Shown here piece by piece: positions 18,091 through 27,159 of a stretch of DNA of 64,000 nucleotides (the first letter of the stretch is position 1; every line of letters begins with the position of its first letter). Source of the stretch: Youhaiella tibetensis. Its GTDB lineage: Bacteria; Pseudomonadota; Alphaproteobacteria; Rhizobiales; Devosiaceae. The stretch lies in the NCBI RefSeq assembly GCF_008000755.1, contig NZ_CP041690.1, forward strand, positions 62,001 through 126,000, written 5' to 3'. Position numbers and translations under genes: made by a program. The notes under the pieces are model-generated. The model saw only the letters and a list, made by a program, of their open reading frames with translations. It was not told the DNA's origin and searched no databases.

Positions 18091-20040
18091 CTATTGGCCC
18101 ATGCATTGCCTGTCGAGCCAGTCCTGCAGCATCAACACTGTCCAGAGCGGATACTGCAGGTTTGCCTGACCGGAGAGGTGGGTAGTCCATGCGGAAGTGA
18201 CCTGCTCGGGATCCAGCAACCCATGCCGGGCTATCGCCTGGGGCGACAGCAGATCCCCCGCCCATTCGGACAGTTCATTGCGCAGCCAGTGGTCGATCGG
18301 CACACCGAATCCCATTTTCGGTCGATTGGTGATTTCCTCGGGAACGTACCGCTTCAACACTTGCTGGAGCAGCCATTTGCCCTGGCCATTGCGATACTTC
18401 ATGCGCATCGGCAGCCGCAGCGCGAATTCGATGACCCTGTGGTCCAGCAGCGGAACCCGCGATTCGAGGCTAACCGCCATGCTCGCCCTATCCACTTTCG
18501 TCAGGATGTCGTCCGGGAGATAGGTCAGCGTATCGAAATACTGCATGCGGTTGAAAAAGTCAGGAATACGTTCCGCTACGGTCTCATCCCACAGCATGCC
18601 CTTGTGCTCCCGTGCCCCCGGTACGAGGTTGTCGGGCTCATGCCACTGGCTGATCAGGCCACGATAGAGTGCATCTTGACCGTTTCCGTCATCGGAGAGA
18701 AATGTGCCTGCAAGCTTGTGCATCTTGTGGCCGAAGCGAGACGGACGACGCGATGGCGGAATGAGATGGCCCATCACGTCCCAAGCCTTGGCCGGCACCG
18801 TTTGAATGGCATTCCCCGCCAGAGCCATCGCCCACGACGGCACGCGATGTGTCTGCTGCCAGATTTTGGTGGCGTAGAAATAGCGGTTATAGCCGCCAAA
18901 GCTCTCGTCTCCGCCATCGCCTGACAGGCTGACGGTCACGTGCTGACGTGCCAGCCTGGAAACGAGATAGGTCGGAATCTGCGAAGAGTCCGCAAATGGT
19001 TCATCGTACCATTCGGTCAGATGCGGAACGACGGCCTGCGCATCGGCAGACGTAACGTAGAGTTCGGTATGGTCTGTGCCCAGATGCCTGGCGACCGACT
19101 TGGCGTGCTTGGCCTCGTCATAACCATCCTCGTGGAAGCCGATCGAGAATGTGCGTACCGGCCTATCGCTTTGCGCCTGCATCAGCGCCACGACGGTCGA
19201 ACTGTCTATGCCGCCCGACAAGAAGGCGCCCAGGGACACGTCCGCCACCATCTGACGCTTCACCGCATCCCGCAGTAGATCGTCCAAAGCGACTATCGCT
19301 TCGGCGTCGCTGCCGTTGAAGGGATTGCGGTTGGCCGCCTCCAGTGCGTTGTCCAGGCCCCAGTACCGTACCGTCTCGGGATCTTTGCCATTGCGCAAAA
19401 CCAGCATCGTGCCGGGCAGGAGCTTGTGGGTGTCGCGCCAGATCGTGAAGGGCGCAGGCACGTAGCCGTGGCGCATGTATGCTGCGACCGAATCCCTGTC
19501 GATGGAAGGCGTCCAGCCAGGGTAGGCGCGCAACGCCTTCAACTCGGAGCCGAATAGGAACACGTCGTCGTCCTGAGCCCAATAGAGGGGCTTGATTCCC
19601 ACCTGATCGCGCACAAGGGTCAAGTTGCGGTCCGCCCTGTCCCAGAGGGCGAATGCGAACATGCCGATCAGCCGCCTCGCGGTTTCGGCCAGGCCCCATT
19701 CCTCGATGGCCGCCAGCACGACTTCAGTATCGGAGTGGCCGCGAAACGTTGCCCCCTTGCGCTCCAGCTCGACGCGCATGTCCTGGAAGTTGTAGATTTC
19801 GCCGTTGTAGACGATCACGTAGCGGCCGCTTGCCGAGACCATAGGCTGGTGGCCGGCCGGCGACAGGTCGACAATGGAAAGTCGCCGATGACCGAGGGCT
19901 ATGCCCGACTCTGCGTCCACCCATTGGCCCTCATCGTCGGGCCCTCTATGGACCAGCCGATCGGTCATGGCTTTCAGCGTTTGCCGCATGGAGTCCGGTG
20001 ACGCGGACCGTCGATCGAAAAAACCTGCAATTCCACACAT
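18091..20040 (-). CDS. asparagine synthase-like glutamine amidotransferase (first of two)
   Basis: A 649-residue two-domain enzyme. It starts MCGIAGFF, so the class II glutaminase nucleophile is Cys2, and has the ATP-pyrophosphatase loop FLSGGIDSSTVVAL plus SLSGDGGDESFGGYNRY in the synthetase domain. In glycan clusters such AsnB-like proteins (WbpS for example) convert a uronic-acid carboxylate to a carboxamide. Two nucleotide-sugar dehydrogenases in the same cluster would supply the carboxylates. A housekeeping asparagine synthetase cannot be excluded from motifs alone. It lies six bases downstream of the transglutaminase-like gene, as the last gene of the long leftward train. Confidence 0.85.
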   Translation of the reverse strand: MCGIAGFFDRRSASPDSMRQTLKAMTDRLVHRGPDDEGQWVDAESGIALGHRRLSIVDLSPAGHQPMVSASGRYVIVYNGEIYNFQDMRVELERKGATFRGHSDTEVVLAAIEEWGLAETARRLIGMFAFALWDRADRNLTLVRDQVGIKPLYWAQDDDVFLFGSELKALRAYPGWTPSIDRDSVAAYMRHGYVPAPFTIWRDTHKLLPGTMLVLRNGKDPETVRYWGLDNALEAANRNPFNGSDAEAIVALDDLLRDAVKRQMVADVSLGAFLSGGIDSSTVVALMQAQSDRPVRTFSIGFHEDGYDEAKHAKSVARHLGTDHTELYVTSADAQAVVPHLTEWYDEPFADSSQIPTYLVSRLARQHVTVSLSGDGGDESFGGYNRYFYATKIWQQTHRVPSWAMALAGNAIQTVPAKAWDVMGHLIPPSRRPSRFGHKMHKLAGTFLSDDGNGQDALYRGLISQWHEPDNLVPGAREHKGMLWDETVAERIPDFFNRMQYFDTLTYLPDDILTKVDRASMAVSLESRVPLLDHRVIEFALRLPMRMKYRNGQGKWLLQQVLKRYVPEEITNRPKMGFGVPIDHWLRNELSEWAGDLLSPQAIARHGLLDPEQVTSAWTTHLSGQANLQYPLWTVLMLQDWLDRQCMGQ

Positions 20041-20046
20041 ATGGTT

Positions 20047-20901
20047 CTACTCTTGCGCCCCGGCAGCAATATTATCATCGGACCGAGCTCGCCAGGCGCG
20101 GCTTCCATTATTCAGCAAGAAGGCAGATAGGCCGATCATGCCAAAAACAATGAAAATTGCGGCGACATAAGGTGCCAGCGAAAACAATATTTCACGATTA
20201 ACCTGAATTCCGTCCAGATATTCGGGGCTATAGTAGAGCTCGTTGTCTTCGCGACTAGCGACCATCTCGAAGATGTTGTCCATGTCGTCGAAGCCGACAT
20301 TGGCGTAACTTGCGTCAAATCCCGCTCGCAGGCTCCGATCGTCAACGTCGTAGCGATAGGGCAATGCGCCGAAATCCGGGTCAACCAGGTATTCGCCGCC
20401 CTCAAGCTGTACAAGGGTAACCACATGCCCATTCAGGCCGAAAGCCGCCGCAGGTATCCCATTACTTTCAAGCACTCGAGCCAGGATTATCGCGCGCTGG
20501 TGGCAGAAACCGCAGAGCATCCGCTCCCCAAATAGCCCCTGACGCCAGTCGAATCGAAAGCCCAGGACCTTCATCAGTCTGGACGTTGCAAACTCTACCG
20601 CCGACAGGCTGTAGTCGGTCGGATTGCAGTGATAGGTGGACTGGTGGACCATCTCGTTTATGCGCGTGACATAACCGAGTTCGCCTTCGTTGACCCTGCG
20701 CGTCATTTCGGCAGCTTCGATATCTGCGAAACGACGTTCCGCGATGTAGTGGAAACCGGCAAAGCTCCCCTTCGGATCCCCAGGCGGCTGGTATGCGTGA
20801 AAGAAGTGCGCCGAACCCGATATTATTAGGAAGACACAGATCGTGACACCGAGGATCGATGCGAGGTGGGGCTGCCGCAAGGCGAAGAATTTCTCAACCA
20901 A
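20047..20901 (-). CDS. membrane-anchored transglutaminase-like protein
   Basis: A 284-residue protein of no named family known to me. Visible: a membrane segment at about 13-34, a large outside domain, and a second membrane segment at about 246-267. The domain has an ordered Cys-His-Asp set, Cys133 in GFCHQRA, His159 in NGHVV and Asp174 in YLVDPDFG, which is the pattern of transglutaminase/papain-fold proteins. It starts at TTG 20901 with AAAGAGG upstream. It is directly before the amidotransferase gene. I infer a periplasmic role in modifying or anchoring the glycan or a partner protein; the function is unknown. Confidence 0.7.
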   Translation of the reverse strand: MVEKFFALRQPHLASILGVTICVFLIISGSAHFFHAYQPPGDPKGSFAGFHYIAERRFADIEAAEMTRRVNEGELGYVTRINEMVHQSTYHCNPTDYSLSAVEFATSRLMKVLGFRFDWRQGLFGERMLCGFCHQRAIILARVLESNGIPAAAFGLNGHVVTLVQLEGGEYLVDPDFGALPYRYDVDDRSLRAGFDASYANVGFDDMDNIFEMVASREDNELYYSPEYLDGIQVNREILFSLAPYVAAIFIVFGMIGLSAFLLNNGSRAWRARSDDNIAAGAQE

Positions 20902-21044
20902 GGCTGGCCTCTTTCCGACACGTATAGACTATGGTGACCCTTAGAACGCTCAAAGGGGAAGCGTCTTCGTCGTACAGCCGTTCAACCACCAAAACCGATG
21001 AGTTCATCAGCCCGTTTGTCTCAGATCTATATTTCATCCATCGC

Positions 21045-22217
21045 CTAGAAAATTTCGGGCCGAAGGCTCTTCGACAATCCGCGTCCATCCCGAACCGATT
21101 GATACAGAGTTTCGTACGCGTCGATACAGGCGTCGAGCGAAAAAAGTTGTTCGACACGCTCCCGCGCTGCCACGCCCATGAGCTGTCGGTCGCGCGCCTC
21201 GCCCAATCGTTCGAGCGCGTGAGCCAAGGAGCGTTCGTCGTGCGCCGGTACGACAAAGCCCGTCAAGCCGTCCGAGACCGCTTCAGCATTGCCGCCAACA
21301 TCGGTTACCACCGCCGGCAGGCGTGCTGCCATGTATTCCAGCACGGCATTGGAGAAGCCCTCTTCGTGTGAAGCCAGGACTCCGACGTCTGCCGCCTTGA
21401 GCAGAGACGGTACGTCTGTTCGTGGCCCAGCCCAGATTACTCGATCCGCCAGACCGAGACTTTCGGCGCAAGCTCGCAGTGCACCGAGAATGCCATCATC
21501 GCGGCCCACGACGATCAATCGCCACCGCTCGGGCAACTCGGCGATTGCCAGCGCACGGAGCAGATCCTCGTGTCCCTTGTATGGGATAAGGTTGGCAACC
21601 TTGATAAAGACGAGCTCATCCTCGCCGATCCCCAGTTCAACGCGCACTGCCGCCCGGTCCTGGACGTCCGAGAAGGGGGCGAGATCAATGCCGTTGCGGA
21701 TCAGCCCCAGCCGTTCCAGGGGCGCTCCCTCGGTCTTGAGGTCGGCGACCACCGGCAGAGAATTGCCGATGAGCGCGTCCATCTTTCCGTGCAGCCATCG
21801 TTCCACCCGCGCCATGGAAGGATGCTTGCGTTGGTAGAAGTTACGGCTTCGGCGGCTCATCACTTTTCGCGGTGACCCCGTGAGCAGGGAGCATAGTCCA
21901 CCCAGCAGGTATGCCTGTGGGAGAAAAAAATGAACAGTGTTCGGTCGGGTAGTGAGTAAGTGAATCGACAAGGACCAAGAGGCTACGATCAGCCTCAGCA
22001 TTCTGTAGGGAGCATTGGCAGGTCCGGGCGCTAGCGCAGGAGCGTAGACGCGTATCCCTTGTTCTTCGAGCAGGCGAGCCTGTGCGCCGGGCTCGGAAAG
22101 CGCAAAGACCTCCACCGTGTAGCCTCGCTTGGCAAGCTGCGGAAGCACCTGAACAAGGTGCCGTTCCGCTCCGCCGTAGTTGAGGGAACCAATGACGAAA
22201 AGGATTCGATCGCTCAC
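21045..22217 (-). CDS. glycosyltransferase family 4
   Basis: A 390-residue GT-B enzyme. The N-terminus VIGSLNYGGAERHLVQV is the donor/acceptor loop of GT4 proteins, and the C-terminal half has ANLIPYKGHEDLLRA and the signature ASHEEGFSNAVLEYMA (E-x7-E). Start is GTG 22217, 19 bases after the stop of the double-domain glycosyltransferase gene. The sugar it adds cannot be told. A 143-base gap follows before the transglutaminase-like gene; I see no gene or clear terminator in it. Confidence 0.88.
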   Translation of the reverse strand: MSDRILFVIGSLNYGGAERHLVQVLPQLAKRGYTVEVFALSEPGAQARLLEEQGIRVYAPALAPGPANAPYRMLRLIVASWSLSIHLLTTRPNTVHFFLPQAYLLGGLCSLLTGSPRKVMSRRSRNFYQRKHPSMARVERWLHGKMDALIGNSLPVVADLKTEGAPLERLGLIRNGIDLAPFSDVQDRAAVRVELGIGEDELVFIKVANLIPYKGHEDLLRALAIAELPERWRLIVVGRDDGILGALRACAESLGLADRVIWAGPRTDVPSLLKAADVGVLASHEEGFSNAVLEYMAARLPAVVTDVGGNAEAVSDGLTGFVVPAHDERSLAHALERLGEARDRQLMGVAARERVEQLFSLDACIDAYETLYQSVRDGRGLSKSLRPEIF

Positions 22218-22236
22218 AGCCGCCGGTCCGCCTCTG

Positions 22237-25200
22237 TCATCCGGTCTTTCCGTAAACGTCGATCGTTTCCTTGATCATACGCTCCACCGAGAAGCGTTCC
22301 CGCATGCTGACGGGCCCACGGTCTCGGGCGCGCTTCCTCAGGTCGGGGTCCTTCAGTACCTTGAGTATGCCGTCCACAAAATCGGAAACAGCCTGGCTGG
22401 GGATGATCACCCCAGTATCTCCATCAGTAAAGACCTCGCCAACACCCCCGACGTCTGACGCGACGACCGGGACGCCCTCGGCCTGAGCTTCCACCACCAC
22501 GTTCGGCAGCCCTTCCACTGACGATGTGAGCAGGAAGACGTCCATGGCGGCCAGCAACTCAACCGCGTCGGGCCGGCGCCCCAGAAGGCTGACACTGCCT
22601 CTGAGCGGCGAAGACTCAATCCTTTTCTTGAGGTCCGCCATCATCGGGCCATCGCCAACAATAATGAAATGCGCGTCCGTTCGCGCTTCCTTCGTCCGTT
22701 CAGCAATATCCAGCCACAGATCGGGCTGCTTTTCCTGTGACAGCCGCATGATGGTGCCCACCAGTGCGGCGTCGACGGGAATGCCCAGGGTGGCACGAAT
22801 GCGACGGGAAATGGCCTCGCGATCCCCGCTCAGTGCAGGAAAATCGAAACCGTTGCGGATCACGCGGATGTCCGCTGTGAGGCCCGCCCATTGCCTATAG
22901 TCACGGGCGCCCGCCTCCGAGTTGTTGAGGATCGTCACGTTGGGCTGCTTGGCAAGTAGCCTATAAAGCGGCCTCATGTACCTCTGATGGAAAGGAAAGT
23001 TGTGGGGCGCCAGGCTGCGGCAGCCGATCACCACCTTCGGAACGCCGGCAAGCACTGCAGCGATGCCGGCCGTCACGTTGATGTCATCGAGCCAGGTATG
23101 CACGATTTCCGGCCGCCGTTCGCTGAACACCCGGAAGTAGCTGAGGAAGGCGTCTCGGCGTACGCCGAGCCGTCCCATTGCCTGCACGACCAAAAGTTGG
23201 CGGGAGGTCAGCTCCCCCGTCGAACTTGCTCGCAGCGCCTCGTCCCAGAGGTGCAGGCAGGGAATCTCGGCTTCCTCGAGCGCCGGATAGAAGAAATCAT
23301 ACGGCGGCACCAGCGGTTGGGCGCACAGCAGTGAGATATCCGTGACCCCAGCTGCCTTAAGGCCCAGCAGCGTATTGGCGGTCTGGCGTTCGCTGCCACC
23401 CGGCCCCAGCGAACCAGTCACGAGCATGACCCGGCCGGCAACAGCTTTGGTTGGCGAGGGACGCGCGGCGATATTGCGCCGAATGACATCCACCGAAAAT
23501 CCCGGCATGGCTTGATCGAGCAGCCGACCTACCGCAGCGCGGCTGAACCGGTATCGCAGAGAGCCAGCGCCGGCGGCAACGAGAAGTGCGGCTGTGCTGG
23601 CGCGCACTGTTCCAAGATCCCGGTCGTGGAACACCACGTGTCGAACCTTGCGCCGCATCAGATGATAGGTCGTCTTGACACCGAACGGCCACTGCGCTCC
23701 TGGCACGAAATAGTGAAGTTCTGCAGAAAGGCGTCCCGGAAGCGTCAGCGCCCCAGCCGCAGGGTCCCACCCACCGCAACGATCCGGAAGCAGATCTGCA
23801 AGGGCGGGATCGGCACCGGTCAGGATGACACTTTCGACGTCAGGCCGGGCCAGCAAAGCCTCCGCCGCCGAGGCATCCGAGTTCCACAGCATTGCCGTCA
23901 CCGTTCCCTTGGCACGGCCTCTCCGTTCATCAAGAGCCGCAGCAACGCCTTCCGGCGACAACAGAGGAGGTTGCCGTTCTTCGCTTGCCGCGATTTTCGG
24001 ACTTCCAGAAAGCAGGGCGGCCTCGAACCTCTCGGCTACCTGTTCAATCCCGAAAGCGTCCAAGCTTGCCCCCGAAGGGATTGGCCCAGCCGCACCGGAA
24101 GTCTCCCATTGCTGGAACGATTCAGCCAGAGCCGCGAGTATTCCCTCGTAGTCCTCAGGATCGACCACCGGGCAGCCGGCGCCTCGCAGCGCCTCGGCGG
24201 AAGCGCCGCGCCCAGGTGTGATGCCCAGGATCGGGCGTTTCAGCATGAAATAGTCAACGATCTTGCTCGGCAGGAACACACTCGTATCCGCCGGCGCGTC
24301 AATCAGGAGCAAAAGATCCGCCGACTGTGCACTCGCGAGGCTTTCCAGGTAGGTTTTGCTGCCCGTGAAGGTCACGAGTCCGTCCACCCCGAGATCGGTG
24401 GCGGTTTGTCGCAACGCGTCGTCCGCATGGCCGATGAGTTCGAGCCGCAGCGCAATGTTGCCGTGCCGCGCATCCGCCAGAGCCTTTACGGCGCGCAAGA
24501 CAAGGTCGGGTTTGCGATGCCCGTAAAAATTGCCGGTGTGCACGATGCGCATCACCGGCTCCTGCGCCTTTGGTCGTTCCAGAAGCGGCAGCAGATCGGG
24601 CTCCATACCGTGCGGAACGACATGTACCTTTTTCTGCCATTCTGGCGGGTACTTGGCCATCACAAGATCGGCAGTGTACTGGTTGACGAATATCACAGCA
24701 TCGGCCGAGCCGATCACATCCCGCTCTTGGCGCAAAGCTGCCGCGCGTTCGGTTTCACTCGAAAATTGTCGATAGGCGCTATCCACCCAAGGGTCGCTGA
24801 AGTGGGCGATCCACGGAAAATCGGGCAGGCTCCGCTTCAGCCTCAACCCCACCGCGTGGTCGACCCAAGGCTGCGCGAAGGTAATCATGGCGTCATGTCT
24901 GCCGTCGCGAATCTCTCGCCGCATAACTTGCGCGGCGCGACGCACCCAGTTGTCCGTCCTGATATCGGCAGGTGGCCGGAATCGCCGCCAGAGCCTTAGC
25001 CATATCGGGCTTGGCTCTTTCTCTTCACGAAGCTCGACTGGAATGCAGTGGTAGGCGCCGTTGTAGAAGTCCTGCAGCCCGCTATCGATCGTTGCAAACG
25101 GCTCCGCATCGGGGGTCACCGTCACTACGGTCGTTTCCCAGCCACGGGCCTGAAGACCTCGTAGAGACCGGGAAATTTGCAGCGAACGAGGAAAAACCAG

Positions 25201-25251
25201 CGGCGGCATCGTCCATGACAGGGCCAGCAATCGTCCTTTTAGACCAGCCAT
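22237..25251 (-). CDS. two-domain glycosyltransferase (GT4-like plus GT4)
   Basis: A 1004-residue protein. Residues 1-about 420 form one GT-B unit (IVHTGNFYGHRKPDLVLRA, then LPSKIVDYFMLKRPILG). About 420-600 is a linker without motifs I recognise. From about 610 a second GT4 unit begins with MLVTGSLGPGGSERQTANTL and ends with LTSSVEGLPNVVVEAQAEG. The start is ATG 25251, inside the end of the asparagine-synthase gene (13-base overlap); a longer open frame upstream only shadows that gene. Such fusions usually add two successive sugars. The second unit keeps the E-x7-E pair; the first does not show it clearly. Confidence 0.85.
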   Translation of the reverse strand: MAGLKGRLLALSWTMPPLVFPRSLQISRSLRGLQARGWETTVVTVTPDAEPFATIDSGLQDFYNGAYHCIPVELREEKEPSPIWLRLWRRFRPPADIRTDNWVRRAAQVMRREIRDGRHDAMITFAQPWVDHAVGLRLKRSLPDFPWIAHFSDPWVDSAYRQFSSETERAAALRQERDVIGSADAVIFVNQYTADLVMAKYPPEWQKKVHVVPHGMEPDLLPLLERPKAQEPVMRIVHTGNFYGHRKPDLVLRAVKALADARHGNIALRLELIGHADDALRQTATDLGVDGLVTFTGSKTYLESLASAQSADLLLLIDAPADTSVFLPSKIVDYFMLKRPILGITPGRGASAEALRGAGCPVVDPEDYEGILAALAESFQQWETSGAAGPIPSGASLDAFGIEQVAERFEAALLSGSPKIAASEERQPPLLSPEGVAAALDERRGRAKGTVTAMLWNSDASAAEALLARPDVESVILTGADPALADLLPDRCGGWDPAAGALTLPGRLSAELHYFVPGAQWPFGVKTTYHLMRRKVRHVVFHDRDLGTVRASTAALLVAAGAGSLRYRFSRAAVGRLLDQAMPGFSVDVIRRNIAARPSPTKAVAGRVMLVTGSLGPGGSERQTANTLLGLKAAGVTDISLLCAQPLVPPYDFFYPALEEAEIPCLHLWDEALRASSTGELTSRQLLVVQAMGRLGVRRDAFLSYFRVFSERRPEIVHTWLDDINVTAGIAAVLAGVPKVVIGCRSLAPHNFPFHQRYMRPLYRLLAKQPNVTILNNSEAGARDYRQWAGLTADIRVIRNGFDFPALSGDREAISRRIRATLGIPVDAALVGTIMRLSQEKQPDLWLDIAERTKEARTDAHFIIVGDGPMMADLKKRIESSPLRGSVSLLGRRPDAVELLAAMDVFLLTSSVEGLPNVVVEAQAEGVPVVASDVGGVGEVFTDGDTGVIIPSQAVSDFVDGILKVLKDPDLRKRARDRGPVSMRERFSVERMIKETIDVYGKTG

Positions 25252-27140
25252 CGCCGCATCCACAACTCGAGTATCAGTACGTTCCAAAGCCGGTGTCGAT
25301 CCATCATGCCGGCCGTCCGATCGGTGCCGGCGCGCACGACCGCGGCAAGGGCCTCTGGCGTAAGCCAGTTCGTCAGTTGCGCGGAAGGCGATAGCATGTC
25401 TTGGGCCCATTGCTTGAGTTCGGTCGACAGCCAACCATAAACCGGCACTGGAAACCCCTGCTTGGGGCGATCCACGATCTCGCGCGGCAACCGCGCCTCG
25501 GCATATCGCCGAAGGATCTCTTTGGAGCGATAGACACCGTTCACGGAGGGACCCGCCTTCAGTCGAGTGGGCAGGGCGCCCGCCCACTCTACAAGGCGAT
25601 AATCCAAGAACGGCGTGCGCAGTTCGACAGAATTGGCCATGGACATGCGATCGGCCTTCATCAGCAAGTCCTCGACCAGCCAATCCTGCGAATAGAGGTA
25701 CAATGCCTGGTTGAGGGGTGGCTGGTCTCCGAGTTGATCCAGGATCTGCCGCGGGCGATCGAAACTGTCAGGCCACGTCCCATTGGCACGAAGCAACTGC
25801 AGTTTGTCTGCCGAGGACCAGTAGTTGGTCATTGAAATGGGCTCAGGCACAGCACGCTGATCGCAAATAGTGGATGCATCGGACCGCAACCGGGCAAAGC
25901 GTCCCGAGATGCCTGCCAACAGCCCGCCCAGGCGGCCATTTGCCCAGCGAGGAAGGGCGGCCCTTGCTGCCGCCGCTCGATCCCAAAGCTGAGCTCTCTG
26001 CTCGAAGTTGTAGCCGGCGAAAATCTCGTCGCTCCCCTCCCCGGAGAGGGCTACCGTCACATGCTGCCCCGCAAGCTTTGAAACATAGTAGAGCGGTACG
26101 GACGCCAGATCGGCCATGGGCTCATCGGCATACCAGACCAGATCCGTGAGAAAACCCATGAAATCAGAGGCGCCGATGGACACCTCGTGGTGGTCAGTGT
26201 CGAAATACCGCGCAACCGTTCTGGCATAGGGCAACTCGTCGGTTTCCGGTGAACCGGCGAAGGAAACCGAAAACGTCATCAGCCTGTCGGTCGAGTTTCG
26301 CGCGGCGCTCACGACTGCGCTTGAGTCGAGGCCGCCACTGAGGGTTATGCCCACTGGCACATCGGCGCGCATGCGCAAAGCCACTGCATCCTCGAACAGG
26401 TCTGCAAATTCCTGATCATAGACCGCGTCTGGACGTTCTTCGCTCTTGTCCGGCGCCCGCATGGGCATTTGCCACCAGCGCTCGACACGGGGCAATGGAT
26501 CCTCAAGTTCCATCGTCAAAACATGCCCTGGGGGCAGCTTGGATATTCCCATCCATATGGAATCGGGAGCAGGCACATAGCGGAAGGTCAGGAAGTCCCA
26601 GATCGCACGAGGGTTCACCTCCTTGTCGACCAGGCCGCTGGCGAGGATGGCCTTGATCTCCGAACCGAAGACGAGGCCACCTTTGACCGGCGCGTAGTAG
26701 ACGGGCTTCACTCCGAGCCGATCACGAACGAGATGCAGGCGCTTTGTCCGTCCGTCCCAGATGGCGACGCCAAACATGCCGTTCATACGGTGAAAGCCGC
26801 TCAATCCTTCCCGTTCGTAGAGGCGAAGCAGAACCTCGGTGTCAGAAGAGGTACGAAAGGTACAACCCTGGCTTCGCATCTCCGCCCGCAGCGCCTCGTG
26901 GTTGTAGACCTCGCCATTTAGCATGACCCAGATATTGCCATCCTGGCTGGACATGGGCTGATGCCCGCCGGCCAGGTCGACGATGCTCAAGCGGCGAAAG
27001 CCGAACCCAACACCGTCGTCGACATGAAAACCTGAGTCGTCGGGGCCGCGATGCACGATCGCGTCGGACATGCGACGCAGGCGGGCTTCAGCCTCGTCGC
27101 TCCGGTCAAGATTGCCGATCCACCCCGTGATACCGCACAT
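25239..27140 (-). CDS. asparagine synthase-like glutamine amidotransferase (second of two)
   Basis: A 633-residue protein of the same architecture as the gene at 18091: MCGITGW with Cys2, glutaminase domain to about residue 210, then ITLSGGLDSSAVVSA and ALSGEGSDEIFAGYNF in the ATP-dependent synthetase domain. The two copies differ at most positions, so they are paralogues, not a recent duplication. Two amidotransferases in one cluster suggest two different uronic acids or two acceptor stages. It follows the methyltransferase gene by 19 bases and overlaps the double glycosyltransferase gene. Confidence 0.87.
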   Translation of the reverse strand: MCGITGWIGNLDRSDEAEARLRRMSDAIVHRGPDDSGFHVDDGVGFGFRRLSIVDLAGGHQPMSSQDGNIWVMLNGEVYNHEALRAEMRSQGCTFRTSSDTEVLLRLYEREGLSGFHRMNGMFGVAIWDGRTKRLHLVRDRLGVKPVYYAPVKGGLVFGSEIKAILASGLVDKEVNPRAIWDFLTFRYVPAPDSIWMGISKLPPGHVLTMELEDPLPRVERWWQMPMRAPDKSEERPDAVYDQEFADLFEDAVALRMRADVPVGITLSGGLDSSAVVSAARNSTDRLMTFSVSFAGSPETDELPYARTVARYFDTDHHEVSIGASDFMGFLTDLVWYADEPMADLASVPLYYVSKLAGQHVTVALSGEGSDEIFAGYNFEQRAQLWDRAAAARAALPRWANGRLGGLLAGISGRFARLRSDASTICDQRAVPEPISMTNYWSSADKLQLLRANGTWPDSFDRPRQILDQLGDQPPLNQALYLYSQDWLVEDLLMKADRMSMANSVELRTPFLDYRLVEWAGALPTRLKAGPSVNGVYRSKEILRRYAEARLPREIVDRPKQGFPVPVYGWLSTELKQWAQDMLSPSAQLTNWLTPEALAAVVRAGTDRTAGMMDRHRLWNVLILELWMRRWLV

Positions 27141-27159
27141 GAGCTAAAAACCGGCCCGC

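Noticed and set aside
25252-25683. N-terminal extension of about 144 residues to the double glycosyltransferase
   Set aside because: These codons lie inside the asparagine-synthase gene in another frame and show no GT similarity. MAGLKGRLLALSW at 25251 is a natural start.
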